A DNA stretch of 64,000 nucleotides, from contig NC_068365.1 of assembly GCF_020536995.1 (NCBI RefSeq), positions 33,309,067-33,373,066 on the forward strand. The letters are read 5' to 3'. This DNA comes from Dreissena polymorpha. Taxonomy: Eukaryota > Mollusca > Bivalvia > Myida > Dreissenidae. This document shows positions 12,300 through 25,236 of this stretch, in pieces; positions within the stretch are counted from its first letter, which is position 1; the number at the start of each line of letters is the position of its first letter. A model generated the notes under the pieces. It was not told the DNA's origin. It searched no databases and saw nothing but the letters and a program-made list of their open reading frames with translations. A program made the translations under genes and the position numbers.

Positions 12300-13960
12300 A
12301 GTCAGAGGAGTCAGTGAGGAAGATGTAAATAAACTTTTAGATGAACATTTTACCTGCAACACAGACCACAATACACGGTTGCTGTTGGAACAGATGTGCA
12401 ACTTTGAAACACCAGCAGGGCAGACCTTTTGTGGCATGCACACTAAACTGGGCTTCATCATTGCTATGAATAAAGCGATGATGTTTGTGGAGGCTGATAT
12501 GAAGATGGAGCAAGTGCTTTATTGTTTCTTGGGTGATCCGGATTTAGACAGCCAGAATGAAAGTGTGACTAGACGTACACTGAGCATTTGCCTAGGTTAA
12601 TGGCTTCCGATTACAGCCAGAAACATACAACAGCTATTCTCGCTCTTCATTAAATAACGACAGGTATCTAGTGTGCTGTTTTGTTTTACTAAATAGAAGG
12701 TTTGGGTGTCTCTCCAGTGAGGTAACAGCCCTTATATACCTAGCTAGCCATCTAACAGAGTTCTTTAGCCAGAATCCTCACATTAACAATCGTCTAGCCT
12801 GCATCGACAGAGAAGTGATTGAGCTTCCCAACATCAAGATGGCCCTCGTTGTGCTTGCCTACCTGGGTATGCACTTGGTAGAGCCCTTCTATGCCCGAAC
12901 CACAGAGCAAGATGCTACCCTTGCTCAATGAGTTCTCCAAGGGACTCCACACAGCTTTTATCAGAAAATCAGCTTTTAAAAGAAGACCTATATATAAGAG
13001 GTCCTGATCTTCTCTATGTCAGACAAGGGTGCTGAACAGATGGAACAGGTGACGAAGCTGAATGATCCCATGCAGCCTCACCTGAAGACTGTCCTTACCA
13101 GGCAGAGGATGGACTATGGGATTGATGAATCGACCTTCCATATAATCTACCTTAGCAGTTAACACGCTTGAAACAGTGATGCCATCCCTGAACACTGCAA
13201 TGAGATGGAGATACTATGTGCAGGGTGGACTATAGACTGAAGAATCTAAGCACACATGATGCAGTCAGTAGGTCAATAACCGGTATTATACAAAAGAGAC
13301 AGGAGCTCTTCTATCCTTCAGAGGTTTGAAGACAGCAGCAATGGCATCACGAGATGTTGATCTTATCTGGAATAGACTCATTAATACAACATTCCAGAGT
13401 GGGGCAGAAAAAAAAATGATATGGCTCAAATAAACGAGAGGAACTGACAAGTCCGTATATACATACTGAAATAAAAAAAGGTTGCCCCTTCACTGACATT
13501 TTAAAAGCTGAGGAGTTCCTTGTGAATGAAAGTCTGAATAATATTACAAATCAGCAGAGAATAAAGCTTGATGTCCGGTTTACCAGATAAAGTACCACTC
13601 TTCTGCCTAAATATGATCCACTTTTTTTAATCCTGATGCCCACTGCCCAGTGGGAAGTGGAGGATGAAAACAAAACAGTATTATGGAGATGCTTTCATTG
13701 CATACATAAGCAAGAAGAGTGACCAAACCACAGTGGAATATGAAAAATTCATACCAGATAATGAACCACACTTCTGCCTAAATATGATCCAAATTTCTAT
13801 CCCTGATACCCACTGCCCAGTGGGAAGAGGAGGATGAAAACAAAATAGGAGTTTGGAGATGATCTCATTGCATACATAGGCAAGAATAGTGACCAAATAC
13901 CACTGTAATATAAGCAATTCAAGGAAACTATTAACAGGCTTACAAATGCAGCTACATCCT
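12300..13960 (+). pseudogene. second decayed unnamed coding relic with an internal duplication
   Basis: Open blocks at about 12340-12600 (LLLEQMCNFETPAGQTFCGM) and 12671-12931 (FFSQNPHINNRLACIDREV; ALVVLAYLGMHLVEPFYAR) look protein-derived. They resemble another repetitive hypothetical family of invertebrate genomes. After about 13000 only fragments remain. A segment of about 110 bp at about 13585-13690 is repeated at about 13760-13870 (shared text TTCTGCCTAAATATGATCCA and CCCACTGCCCAGTGGGAAG), about 176 bp apart. Broken in many places; function unknown. Confidence 0.4.
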
Positions 13961-13989
13961 ATTAGAAGGCCAAAACTATATTGATTTAA

Positions 13990-16900
13990 TGGTCTACGTC
14001 AGCCTTGATTTCGCTGTTCAAGTCCTGTTATGTTCACATGTGTTATTGTTCTTTCAATAAAACCTTGTATTCAGTAGAAATGCTTCAGAATCATTTTAAT
14101 TATATTTGCTTAATGTTTACCTTTTACCATTATCATACCACTCTACCACACACAAACGCACGCGCGCACAAACACACACATTTACTAGACATGGTATTTG
14201 CAGTTACGCCGCATTATAGCTGCTGTTAATATACACTCATCATGATATTCACTTAGACAACTTTCAATAATTGAAATCCAATAGTTTGCAGTAAATAAAG
14301 AAAGTATTCTTCCGGTATTCGAAACAGGGAATTTCGTTTGAAAGCCGATTTTGTAACTCGTAAAATCGCTCGGCCAATCGAATAGACGAATCATTTATCA
14401 GGGATTTGAAATCGCATTTCCTAAAAGGTTAATTAATATCTTTTAGGACGGGGAATCCTTTTACGTTTACATTGCTTAACATCATGAATACGATCACAAA
14501 CAATCACCTTTACGGATAAAAATAACACACCGACTATTCAAACATCGAAATCGATATTGAAATTCTTTAACATTATCTGCGTTTGATATCAAGTATCGTG
14601 ACCTGTAAAATAAGTACATTTTACATGAACATTTTATTTCTTATATGGGTTTTAAACCTGATATTTTTAACGGTATTTCCCTTTAGATATAATTAAAAGA
14701 ATGAACAGGAAAGTCATTCTTATGTAAATCTTTTAAATAGAACATGTTTAATTTCTGAAGTCCGGGACTAATTTTTCTTACAAAAGCATATAACAACAGA
14801 GTCGCGTCTATACTTCCGTCTTAGATATGGTAAGTTTCTTTTATTATTCTTAAATAACTAAATAGTGTACTGTATTAAGTAATACGTATTCTTATTCGTT
14901 GGTACATATCCATTCATACTTACATAATTTCTTAACCAGGGGATTCCATTTTGTGTTGACAATCGAAGTAATTATGTGTGCCTGGTATGAACGAGGTTTA
15001 TTCGAAAGTCCTTGTTATTTATTGTGTAAGAAACACTTGTAGATAATAGTGATTGGTGAATGCGAAATGTGAACTGCCATATTAACGAAACATTACAAAA
15101 AAGTAATATATAATGTTCCTCTTGATTTCTTGATTTCTTTTTCTAATCAACTGTTAGAGATCGAAAAATGATTAGAACGTCAGATAGTTAAAAGAACCAC
15201 TTAAGTACAATATAATCGTTTATGTATTACGCACAGGTTGTGTTTTCAAGTGCAGTGATAAGTTGTTTGTCTATGTGGTATAGATTGTGACAAATCGACA
15301 AGCTGTCATGCGTAATAATAGCGGATGTTAGTCATATGGAAGCACGTTTGTCTTGATAACTCACATGATTACCACCATGTAATATGAATGTAGGCATATA
15401 TATATTATTAGAACTCGTATTAAAGACATTTTTTTAAATATTAATTGTACGAGTTATAGCCAAAATGTGAATACAAGCGATGGATTGTGTATGGAGTTAA
15501 AACTTTTGTTTTAACAGGTGTTATGGTGAGATAAAGTTTCATTCTGTAACGAATTACTGCCATCAGTTGAATTTTCGTAGACGGGATTTCATTATGCCAT
15601 AAAGAGCAGAAAATATGGTATTGTAAAACACTTGATAAGGTGTACAATAGTCAAGTGAATTATTCACTAGAACAAATGCTATCACAGTGAAACAATATTT
15701 ACGAAAGGTTAATCCAAAATTCATCACGGTTGACCATGTTTCGGAAACAAACAAGTAAATCAAAATGTTTATCTTAGATAAATTAAAATAAAACGAACGT
15801 TTGTCAATGTTATCATTCAATAAATATTTATATTAAAGAAACATGTAGTTTATGAATGAACACTCATTGTATCAGTTCCCCAGGGAAATATACTATTTCA
15901 ATTTCCGTTAATTTAAGTGCGGTTTCACTTCCTTGTGAAAAGTACTAAAGATACAACTTACGTAGTTGGATATTTATTACAGCATTCAATATTACTCATC
16001 GATAATACATAAACAGGAACAACATTTATTTAAAACGCGCCTAATATGAATTAAGTAAACTAATACTTAATGTCGCCTCTTTGGATCTAGATATACCACT
16101 GAAGATAAATGTAAGAATTTTGTAGTAGAAAAGTATTTATATCTAAGCTCAAAGCTACACAATTTTTTTTTTCAAAATTTTAATGATTTTATGACAATGT
16201 TTACAATCATTTATAAACATGGAAGATGCATTACAACGAAAAACGTTTTACACAACATGTGTATACACACACGGTCATCATGAAGCGAATCTGCATACTG
16301 AAATGTATTTGTGAAAATATCAGGTTTTTAACACAAGCTTCAATGGATTTTTATCTGAGTATTTAGTTAGCATAATAATGTCCATACTCCTGCGTAAGAT
16401 TACTCTATTATTAGTTAAGCAACAATACGACTTTAGCGCTTCTAGTCTTCTTTTCAAACACGTCTGTGCGAATTTATATATCATTGTACTACACATCGAC
16501 AAAGTACGCAGTTTATCTCTATGCTGATTTCATTTTACGTGATAAGATCGTAAATAAGCACGTGGTTTGAATGTTTCAAGGACACACCAGGACATCTTAA
16601 CTATGAGTCAATTTTCGATTATTGTCAATACAATTATAGTATAATGCGTCAACGTACCCATGTTTGTTATGCGTGTGTAAAGACCCTGCCATAATAATTC
16701 GACTGAAATATGTACGTATTTGCTGATGATCATACTGTCATTTCATGAAGGATATGATGGTAAATTCTTAAACTGAATCAAAATGTGTTTTATTTTAAGC
16801 TTTTCCACGATGAATTTATAGAGCATACAGACGATTATTGTTATACGTTTCATACCGTTTGTATAGAACTAAATAATGTTGATTGGTGATGAATGCAATG

Positions 16901-18985
16901 CGTTATATGACTATGACCATGACTATGGATGGACTCAAATTCTTAAACAAAATTTATTCGAATATATGTATTATGTAGTTTACACTGCTTATAAATACTA
17001 TATCATTTAATCAAGAACGTCATTGTTTGCGATATTTAAATTTTACAATTATACTAAAACACATTTCACTATTTAAAAAATTCACAATCGAACGAATAGA
17101 GAACACACTAGTATCGCTACGTATGTCATAAACTAACAGACAAACAACATATTGCCTTATGCTAAACAGTTATAGGCTAAAGCAATTGACTTGATTGCTA
17201 GTATCCCATCATTTGATGATAAAATATGTACATCTTATCAGTGACGTACACATACTGCGAACACGGATATAAAATGCATCCGTTTTTACCTTACAAGGAC
17301 ACGAAGTTGTAATGCTCTGTGATTATAAATACGTGTAACACAGAAATGGGGCCATGTTTGTCTTTCAATGTTAAGAAAGTTGCAACGAAAAAACATGCAG
17401 CGTGTTCAAACCTGTACTTATAATTGTATCAAATAGAGTATGGATCTAACATAACCAAGGTGCACGGGTTCGTAACGTTTACTCTTTCATTTGAATGTAT
17501 ATGTTTATGGGGTAAAATCTAAGAGTTATTATTCAATAAATCATAAGGTATTTAAGTCTATAAAGCATATAAAACTAATACTCGTTCTTTCATTTCAAGG
17601 AATAATGTATAATTTGAACATGCAAATGAATAGAGAGAAGCTGCTTACACAAAATTAATCTTATCGACTATTCGAAATCTGGCAACATATACTTAGTAGC
17701 ATATGGCCAACATAGTTAATGCTTTGCCAGATATATTCCCTAGGAAGCATGGCTTGTTAAATTTACTAAAACGCAACATTAAAATTGACATATACACATA
17801 TTAAAAGCAACACTGAGTGACTCAAGTGTTGAAATAAAACATGCGGTTTTAATCGACAAAAACATACACGTGGGTTTTTACACAATGATAAATCTTTACC
17901 AAAGTTGGATTTAAATATCTAACCATCGTCTAATCTAACATGTTTTATCTCGGACGAGATACATTCTTTGTAAACTGTATTTCGTATATTCGTCAGCCTT
18001 GGGAGGCCCTCCATATTGATTTTTGTTTATCAAGACGAATAAAATATTATTCTCCTCCACTAACATTAACACATTTTTATGAATTGGTTCGTTTTATTGA
18101 TGTTTCCTAAATGAACAACATTGTTCCCGTTGATGAGGTTTTTTTTAAATCTTACCTTTGTTATAAAAAAATCACAGTGCGATCAATGTCCTTGTTCTCA
18201 TTCATAGCCAACAGATGAGCTTCACTATTTTACTGCTGTAAACCATTTATGCTTTTGAGCTGACGTTTTCAGGTCATTCTCATTGTTACATTGTCTTCCT
18301 TATATATTGTTTAAATGAGGTTTCGTATTGATTTACCGATGACTCATTCGCTGCCGGATTTGCTTTCGACTGTGATAACGTATATTTCACGTCTGTAAAC
18401 AGATGATACAAAAGCATTTTTTAAATCCAAGTAATTTGAGAAAAGTAATTTAACTATGCCCGGCTGAAACAAAATATTGTATTACCACTCAAAGATCAGT
18501 TTTTGTGGCATGAATAAAATACCCCTGTATTTCCCGTACTTTGTTCATATTTTCTTTTTTCTTCTTTTCGTTCATCTTAAATAAATTGTAATAGTGAATA
18601 TGTGCATTATATTTTTATTTCGAAAATGCAACACATATACATAATAATTCCAAACCAAAGCAAACAAAGTATCGCTTATATGTCAACGACTGTTTAATCT
18701 CTGGTCTGCTGTATTCTTTTTAAGTTTCCAATATCTGATATTTCCCTGATGGAAATAAAAGAAAATGAAAACAATGTGTCACAAGAATTGAAAAATCATA
18801 CTCTTTATAATGGAGTCATAGGCATTGAACTTGAAAAAAATACATCGACTAACTTGACAAAGGTAATTTTACTTTACGAAAGTTATGTGTATAATCTTAT
18901 TACTCTGCAGTGCCTGTATATGTCACAACAGAATGAACGAACGAAATTACTGGCATGTAATTGGCTGAAAGTGTATAAACGTAGA
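13990..18985. other. intergenic AT-rich DNA, no gene recognised
   Basis: Apart from a short CA-rich stretch near 14148-14180, I see no domain-bearing frame, RNA gene or clear mobile element here. The short open frames lack any recognisable similarity or splice context. Confidence 0.5.
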
Positions 18986-18989
18986 TGAA

Positions 18990-19345
18990 GATTATAAGCT
19001 CCGTTAGTAAATTACAAGTATCAGCCTATCTGAAGAAGTAAAATGCGTAAACCGTGTGTTAGCTCTTTTTGTAAATTACTACAGTGACTTTGGTTGAAGT
19101 ATTAACAACGAAGATGAAGCTTACGGTCTCATTTGTAAATTACTTGCATGAGCCAACCTGAGCAGGAAAATTAATATAAATCTTTCGAGCACTTTCGTTT
19201 AAATTACTATATTGAGCGTGCTTGAATCATCAAAATCAAAAATGAGCATGAAGCATTTAAGCCATGTTTGTAAATTGTAAAAGTAGAATTTGAATGAAAC
19301 AGAAAAAAGGATTATAAAGATTATTAGCTCTATATGTAAACAAGA
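18990..19345. repeat. degenerate tandem repeat, period about 66 bp
   Basis: The phrase TTTGTAAATTACT or a close variant recurs near 19002, 19068, 19131, 19197, 19268 and (weakly, as ATATGTAAACAAG) 19335. The spacings are 63-71 bp. Text after each phrase is also alike (GAGCC/GCCTATCTGA-type stretches). About six diverged units end exactly where the element at 19337 begins. Confidence 0.5.
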
Positions 19346-20440
19346 GGACCATGATGGCCATAAAGCGCTCATCAATTGTGTAAGACTAAATCTGATAACT
19401 AGAATATTGTTACCACAAACTCGTGTACCATATTTAAACATTACCTTCATATTGCAGTAATAATTGTAAGGCAAATTGATTGCCAATTTTTTGTAAAATG
19501 CCATAGGTCAAAAGTGATATATATTTCCTCTATATTCACATAAAACGTCCTCTCTCAAAGTCAGCTAGATGTTGTAAAAAGAAAAACGAATATATTTTGT
19601 CAAGTTAGATAAATTATATGAACTATCCCAGGAATATTCATGAAACCAAGTATGAATTTTACCTAATTAGGCATGTGTAGCAAGACATGTCTTGTTGTAT
19701 ATCAAAGAAGAATAAAATCATGTTATCCTACTTTTCTAAAAATAATATGTATCATGTGGTTTTATAAATCTAAATCCAAAGTTCCCAGCAATGGGATTTT
19801 GAACAAGAGAGAAGAAAAACAATGTGTTTTGAACATTCTGGACATGAAATATCAAGATATAGTCATACATTGTGAACTATATATCGGATGCAGTTAGCAA
19901 ACTTCAAATTTGGTCTTTATATTGTAAAGGTAACCGAACTGACCAGACTTCAATTTATGAGTTAGTTTGTGTATTTTACCCGGATTCTAACATGGGAAAG
20001 CTATTGACACAATAAACAAATAAGTTTCATCGAGAGTTAGTAAAAAGTATGGATTCTTTAGTGGTAACAAGGTTTTTTTCTTAGGGAATTTGTTTGGACG
20101 CAAATGACCCAGATTCAAACTAAGTCTAGTTGTCAAGATACACATTCTTACAAAATTTTAAGATTGATTCATTCGAACATTTGAGTCATTTGAGCCATTC
20201 AAAAGATTCTCAGAGAAGTTCAAGGAAGATTGAACTACACATTTGATTTCTAGCGTGTTCACAATATTTCACTTGTAATGAAATAAATGTAATGAAAAAG
20301 GCCCGCCCTTGTCTGCCACCTTATTCAATTCACCGAATCAATTTTCAAAGCAAGCTAAAATATCATAACAAAACATGTAATGAGCAAGTTTGGTGATGAT
20401 TGGGCAACAAATGTGGCCTCTAGAGTGTTTACAGGCTTAA
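19337..20440. mobile_element. non-autonomous interspersed repeat (ACAAGAGG family)
   Basis: The left edge reads ACAAGAGGACCATGATGGCC. The body has repeat-like text such as GACCCAGATTCAAACT and GATTGGGCAACAAATGTGG, which I recall as widespread in bivalve genomes. A second, shorter copy of the left part is at about 22912-23160 inside an IAP intron. The open frame at 20380-20694 lies largely in this repeat and its flank and shows no domain. The right boundary is uncertain and the class is unassigned. Confidence 0.45.
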
Positions 20441-20883
20441 ACGTGTCGCTGCGTTGGGTATATTCTATCGGTTTAAACTATAACATTGAATTGTGTCATT
20501 TAAGACGATGTAATGTTGGTCCCTTTATAATCAATACATTTATAGTATGCATAGACAATTTTCTGGTCGGTGTGTTATATATTCAGTACAAAACAATTGC
20601 AAAATATTATTCTGTTACGAATTATCTGTTCAAGCTTACGTTTACAATCATCTTCGGGGACCATGTGTTCAATGAAATTATAATTGCTTATTAATAAAAT
20701 GTAGTACACAATGTTCTAATTAATTGGTTATTTTATTTTGTGTTAATCTTATATGAACAGTTTTGATAATTGGTTATCTAAGCAGAAAAATAGTGCTAAT
20801 GATATGTTAAAACCGTGTAAATTGATATCTCACTTTGTTTCTACAGCTATATTAATACTATCAAATGTTGTCTGAATTTAACA

Positions 20884-20884
<1 letters not shown>

Positions 20885-20974
<90 letters not shown>
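20885..20974. repeat. (AT)n microsatellite
   Basis: About 90 bp of alternating AT with one small interruption. It ends 78 bp before the start codon of IAP copy A, so it lies in or next to its presumed 5' untranslated region or promoter. Confidence 0.95.
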
Positions 20975-20976
<2 letters not shown>

Positions 20977-21052
20977 AAATGTTTGTTTCATATTATTCAG
21001 CTTTCATATTCTTCAACGGAACCGTTTAGTTTGGTTTCTTTGGCACAAAGCA

Positions 21053-21228
21053 ATGGGGGTAGATATTCAAACGTATCGCAGAAGAATCGGATCATTTCGC
21101 TGCACGAAGGGCGAAATAATCAGTGACACAGGCCAGGACTCTAAAATTAAAAATAACAAAGGAAGTTGTCAAAACCGTGGTGTCCTTACCATCACCCTCG
21201 TCATTGTTCTGTTGATGTTTGCAATTGG
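21053..21228 (+). CDS. copy A exon 1: conserved leader plus hydrophobic segment
   Basis: Starts MGVDIQTYRRRIGSF, nearly identical to the first coding exons at 44081 and 60150, which fixes the start codon. Residues 16-43 are polar. Residues 44-59 are hydrophobic (VLTITLVIVLLMFAIG) and could be a signal anchor or short membrane segment. Donor GTAAGT at 21229, phase 2. It encodes only 59 residues before the donor, so simple ORF filters miss it. Confidence 0.8.
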
Positions 21229-22539
21229 GTAAGTAAATTGACTATTAACTGACAAATGTAGTGCAGATATCTTAGAAAAATAACCAAATACAGTTTTTAT
21301 AACAATGGGCTAATGGGAAATGGTATGATTATTACACTCAAATGTCGTTTCTTAACAAATCTTTTATTATCTGCCAGTTATGTTAATGGTGAAAAAAACG
21401 TGTTAAAATAAATTATGGCTATTTTGTACTGTTCTTCATAATCAACATAACACATGTGTTTCGTTACTTCTTAATTATGAAATGTGCGGAGATAACATTA
21501 AATTGACAACATAGAACGATGATCTTTTTGCGATGTAAGTTATATATTCCCTGTTTTGGGTTAGGATAAACGTTCAGAACACACAAGTTACTGAAACGAA
21601 TTGATTGGAGACGAATACCACAATGATTACAACATTTATCAAATGAACAAACCCCCGTTTTATCGTGACATTAAAATTACTGGCATCCAGCCCTCGTGTG
21701 ACATAAATGAACCCTTGGTTTTTTGAAAATTTGCCCTTAAAACATGCGCGTCATCCTAATCGGATACGTACACATGCAACTTCCTAATATAGTGCATTTG
21801 CACGTGCAACTTTTTAATAATTATATTGTACGGAGGTGTCACTTGCGGATCAAGGAAATTCATCCGACATGTCATAGCGTTGCACGTCATGTTCGGTTCC
21901 TTGGATGTCATTGTGATTTGAATAGCAATTGCCAAAAACTATAATCACGTGCCATTTCATAATTATTTGCCGGTCTGTGATACCGCTGTGTTTTGTAGGG
22001 TACTTCCCCGACGCGTCATTTAGTGTAAATATTTAATTATTTTCTGGTCCGAGATAATACTGTTTATACTGAGCATTTTCCCGACATTGTCTCTTCATGC
22101 TTTTTCATCTCACTATATGTCATAATTGGATCATTTTTCCTTCGCAAGATGTCACTGTAGTTTGTTGAGCGTTTGCTTGACATGTAGCTACTGATGATTG
22201 GCTGAACTGTATGCAGTTTGGCCTGACAACTAACTGCCATTGTGTAGGTTATTGCTTCACGCCTTATAATCCTTGTCACAATTGTGTAATATTTGGAAAT
22301 CGACATATCGGATTCCAATATGTGACGTGTAAACCAACATGATGGCTGTCAGTCACATTGTTTTCGTGTGATTGACATTTGCCCTACATGTTATCATCAC
22401 TGCACTTAAAGCTGTACAAGACATAATAATTTTAAGTTTTCTCCTTTGACCGTTATTTTATGTTTGCCAAAATCTCTTCGCAATTATGACGATTGATAAC
22501 AAGAAAAAATATTAATTATATAAATCGTTTCTTTTTCAG

Positions 22540-22667
22540 AAATGTAGGTCAGAATGAATTGTGGAATTTGTGGGAAGATATGTTGCCTATCTTGGTCATA
22601 AAGGTACAATTGCTCATTTCTGGAGTAGAACTAAACCCTGGTCCTGGATGTTTGACAGATGTTAAAG
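22540..22667 (+). CDS. copy A exon 2: 2A-like motif
   Basis: Acceptor tttttcag at 22539 and donor GTAAAA at 22668; phase 2 in, phase 1 out. It encodes a Trp-rich stretch (ELWNLWEDMLPILVIK), then QLLISGVELNPGP at 22607-22645. The terminal ExNPGP is the core of 2A ribosome-skipping peptides (consensus D-[VI]-E-x-N-P-G-P), but Gly stands where Asp is expected. It is the same exon type as 51656-51798 (B) and 62558-62667 (C). Confidence 0.8.
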
Positions 22668-22911
22668 GTAAAAGTATTTTGCTATTTTGTGCAACAGAGA
22701 GGAAAACGTTGTACCCAATAAGTGAAAATTAAAACGGGTAAGTATAGTCCTTTGTAAGAAAAGGAACAGCAATAGACATTATACAGCCACTATTAAGGCA
22801 ACTTAAAATTGTATCTATTATGCTACAGTGTGTTTTGTGTGTGCCTTAAACGTTTGTTAAAAGATAATGCTGAAATTAAAAACAATACACCCATTTGCAT
22901 GCTCTTTTTGT

Positions 22912-23160
22912 AAACAAGAGGGTAACAATTGCCCTTAATCGCTCACCATTTTCAAGGACTAGACCTGTTATCATAGTTTTTTACCATAAAGCTCTTGAAC
23001 CATATTTAATCTTTTCCGTGATACTGTAGTAAAATGTGTTATTGATTGCCAAAATTCGTACAAATGCCCATGCCTTAACGTTATTTATGTTTCCTCTATA
23101 TTTACACTAAAGTATCTCTCTTTATGTGAGCTCTACTTCGTAATTACATAACACTCATAC
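22912..23160. mobile_element. partial copy of the ACAAGAGG repeat in an intron of copy A
   Basis: Begins AACAAGAGGGTAACAATTGCCC and follows the left 250 bp of the repeat at 19337 (shared AACCATATTTAA, GATTGCCAA and TTTCCTCTATATT text). It lies in the intron after the 2A-like exon. It is a truncated copy with no coding potential. Confidence 0.5.
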
Positions 23161-23384
23161 ATTTAAGCCTAAAGTATCTCTTGGACGTTTAAGATCTGTT
23201 TATGCGCTTCCTGGTTTCAATAGTATATTCTTATGATTGTTTTAATTTTAAAGCCGACAACAGTCATTTGAAAGAAACAGCTTTGTGTGACAGGAAATCA
23301 TATCACTTGTGGTAAGTTTTTTTTATAAACTTTAAACATTGTATCACGCGGATTTAACGCTGTTTACTTAAATTAATTTTCAGC

Positions 23385-23386
<2 letters not shown>

Positions 23387-23482
<96 letters not shown>
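23387..23482. repeat. (AT)n microsatellite in an intron of copy A
   Basis: About 96 bp of alternating AT with a single G interruption, in the same intron as the partial mobile repeat. Confidence 0.95.
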
Positions 23483-23950
23483 CCCGTAAGTTTCCATCTC
23501 ATGTAATGTTATACATTTTTTTAAGTTATTTTTCCTGGTGTAAGATCCCACCTAAAATGATGAAATTGAAATGAAATTATAATAATACTGCGTTTCAACA
23601 TTTCCACGTGCAAAAAGAGGAAACCATACATACCCAATGTACTAAAGCATCCGATCGTCACGGATGAATTATTTAATCGTGAGCTTGCCCAGAATGTAGT
23701 CAAATGATCACATGTGCAATTTGTGTTACAAATCTTAACTCATAACTGAGATATTTAAGTTACAAAAGTGTTGCGTTATAAAAGTATCCACTTATATAAA
23801 GCGAAAGATACATACGATGTTCGATGGTAAATATGTTGTATTTGTTGAGTTTTTTAAACAACTGCTATCGCTTTTTATATACGTTTAGAGGCTGGAAATG
23901 TAACTCAAAAATGTAAAGATTATTGTAGTGTTTATGTATGTATATTGCAG

Positions 23951-24003
23951 TGACAAAAACATCGTCGGAAAGGGCACAGTACAGTCTAAAAGGCCAACAC
24001 AAG
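23951..24003 (+). CDS. possible 53-nt cassette exon of copy A
   Basis: Flanked by a good acceptor (tatattgcag) and a donor-like GTATTT, and open in the incoming phase (TKTSSERAQYSLKGQHK). However, including it shifts the frame of the next exons and brings a stop early in the exon at 25237. Skipping it keeps every downstream phase. No counterpart was found in copy B. It is either a frame-breaking cassette or a chance match. Confidence 0.3.
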
Positions 24004-25236
24004 GTATTTTTTAAGCAATATTGTATCAAATGTGTATATCATTAATACTTTACCATCATTAATGTTAATATCAATATCCTTTCTTCAAGTAAGAAAAACG
24101 GTTCTGTTTCAAACAAATTTAGAACATGAACGTTGAAATTAAACTTAATCAATTCCATAAAATATTTTTATACTAATTTAGGGAACTTTGTAAATATACA
24201 TGTACAAACTGTAAAAACATTAATTGATTTTATTATTTGTATTGTATTTCTAGTGTGATCTGCTATCATGTTTGTACAGAACTATTATTTTTCTATTAGA
24301 TTATATAACAGTAATACATATTCATTCATTAGTTGTGTATTATTTTACAAATTATTTAGGTAAACAAGCAAGTCAAATTTCCCTTTCTAATTATTTTCAT
24401 TTATTCATATGACAAATGAACGAAAACAGGAAACTGAAAAAGTGCTTTTCTCTAAACAAAATAGATGTATTTGTTTATTTAAAAATTCAATTAGTTTTGT
24501 ATTATGTCCGTTTGCTGTAGCAGATGATTCCGATATGTTTTAGTGTATTTTATAGTATTCTATCTTTTTTTCATCTAAGACGGGAAGACACATGAGAGGG
24601 TCGAAGCAGATACGCATAAAAGGTATGAAAGCAAAAGTGTAAACTTTAAATCTTTGTGAATACAAATATAAATGTGTTGGTGAACACTTTTTCCGCGAAC
24701 CACAATTTTAAAACTGTATAGTTGATCTATACGGGACATAAAGTGAGTCTGCACTTTGTAAATTTATCGGAGAATACATAATATCTTGATGTATGTCTGT
24801 TTAAAATTAAGAAGATAAAAATGTATTATGCATTTAGTTTTCGTGAGTGTTGTCTTCATTGAGATACACGTCTTAAAAGTTATTGTGCAAACAGGGTCTA
24901 TTGTATTCTTTTGTATCAATGTAAATGTAGAATTTTGGAGACTTTGAAAATTAGACAGTTATTTAATCGTGAACATGTCGGTTATGTCTCCGCCTTATTT
25001 TTGTTTAACACCACATATTATATGTAGGCGTATATAATTATTGGCAAACTTTATTTTGAAATTATTTTTGTTTATTGCAGAAAAACATGTGTTTATTTTG
25101 GAAAGGTTGAACCATGCACAGGTTCCATTAAAGGTATAAAATGTCTGAAATTGTAATATGTTTCCATTCAAAGTATTAAAAGCTCTTAATTTTATACCTT
25201 AGGAATAACCAAGCTTTAATATCTTTTTTCTTTTAG

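Noticed and set aside
20380-20694. 104-residue open frame as a gene
   Set aside because: It overlaps text of an interspersed repeat, shows no domain and has no splice or promoter context.
21053-21070. N-myristoylation of the MG start in copies A and B
   Set aside because: Position 6 is Gln and not Ser/Thr, and copy C starts MV, so the modification is not a shared property.
22607-22645. The 2A-like motif as part of a non-LTR retrotransposon ORF
   Set aside because: Such motifs occur at the start of some LINE ORFs, but here each lies in a short exon with splice sites and matching phases, repeated in three IAP copies, with no endonuclease or reverse transcriptase text nearby.
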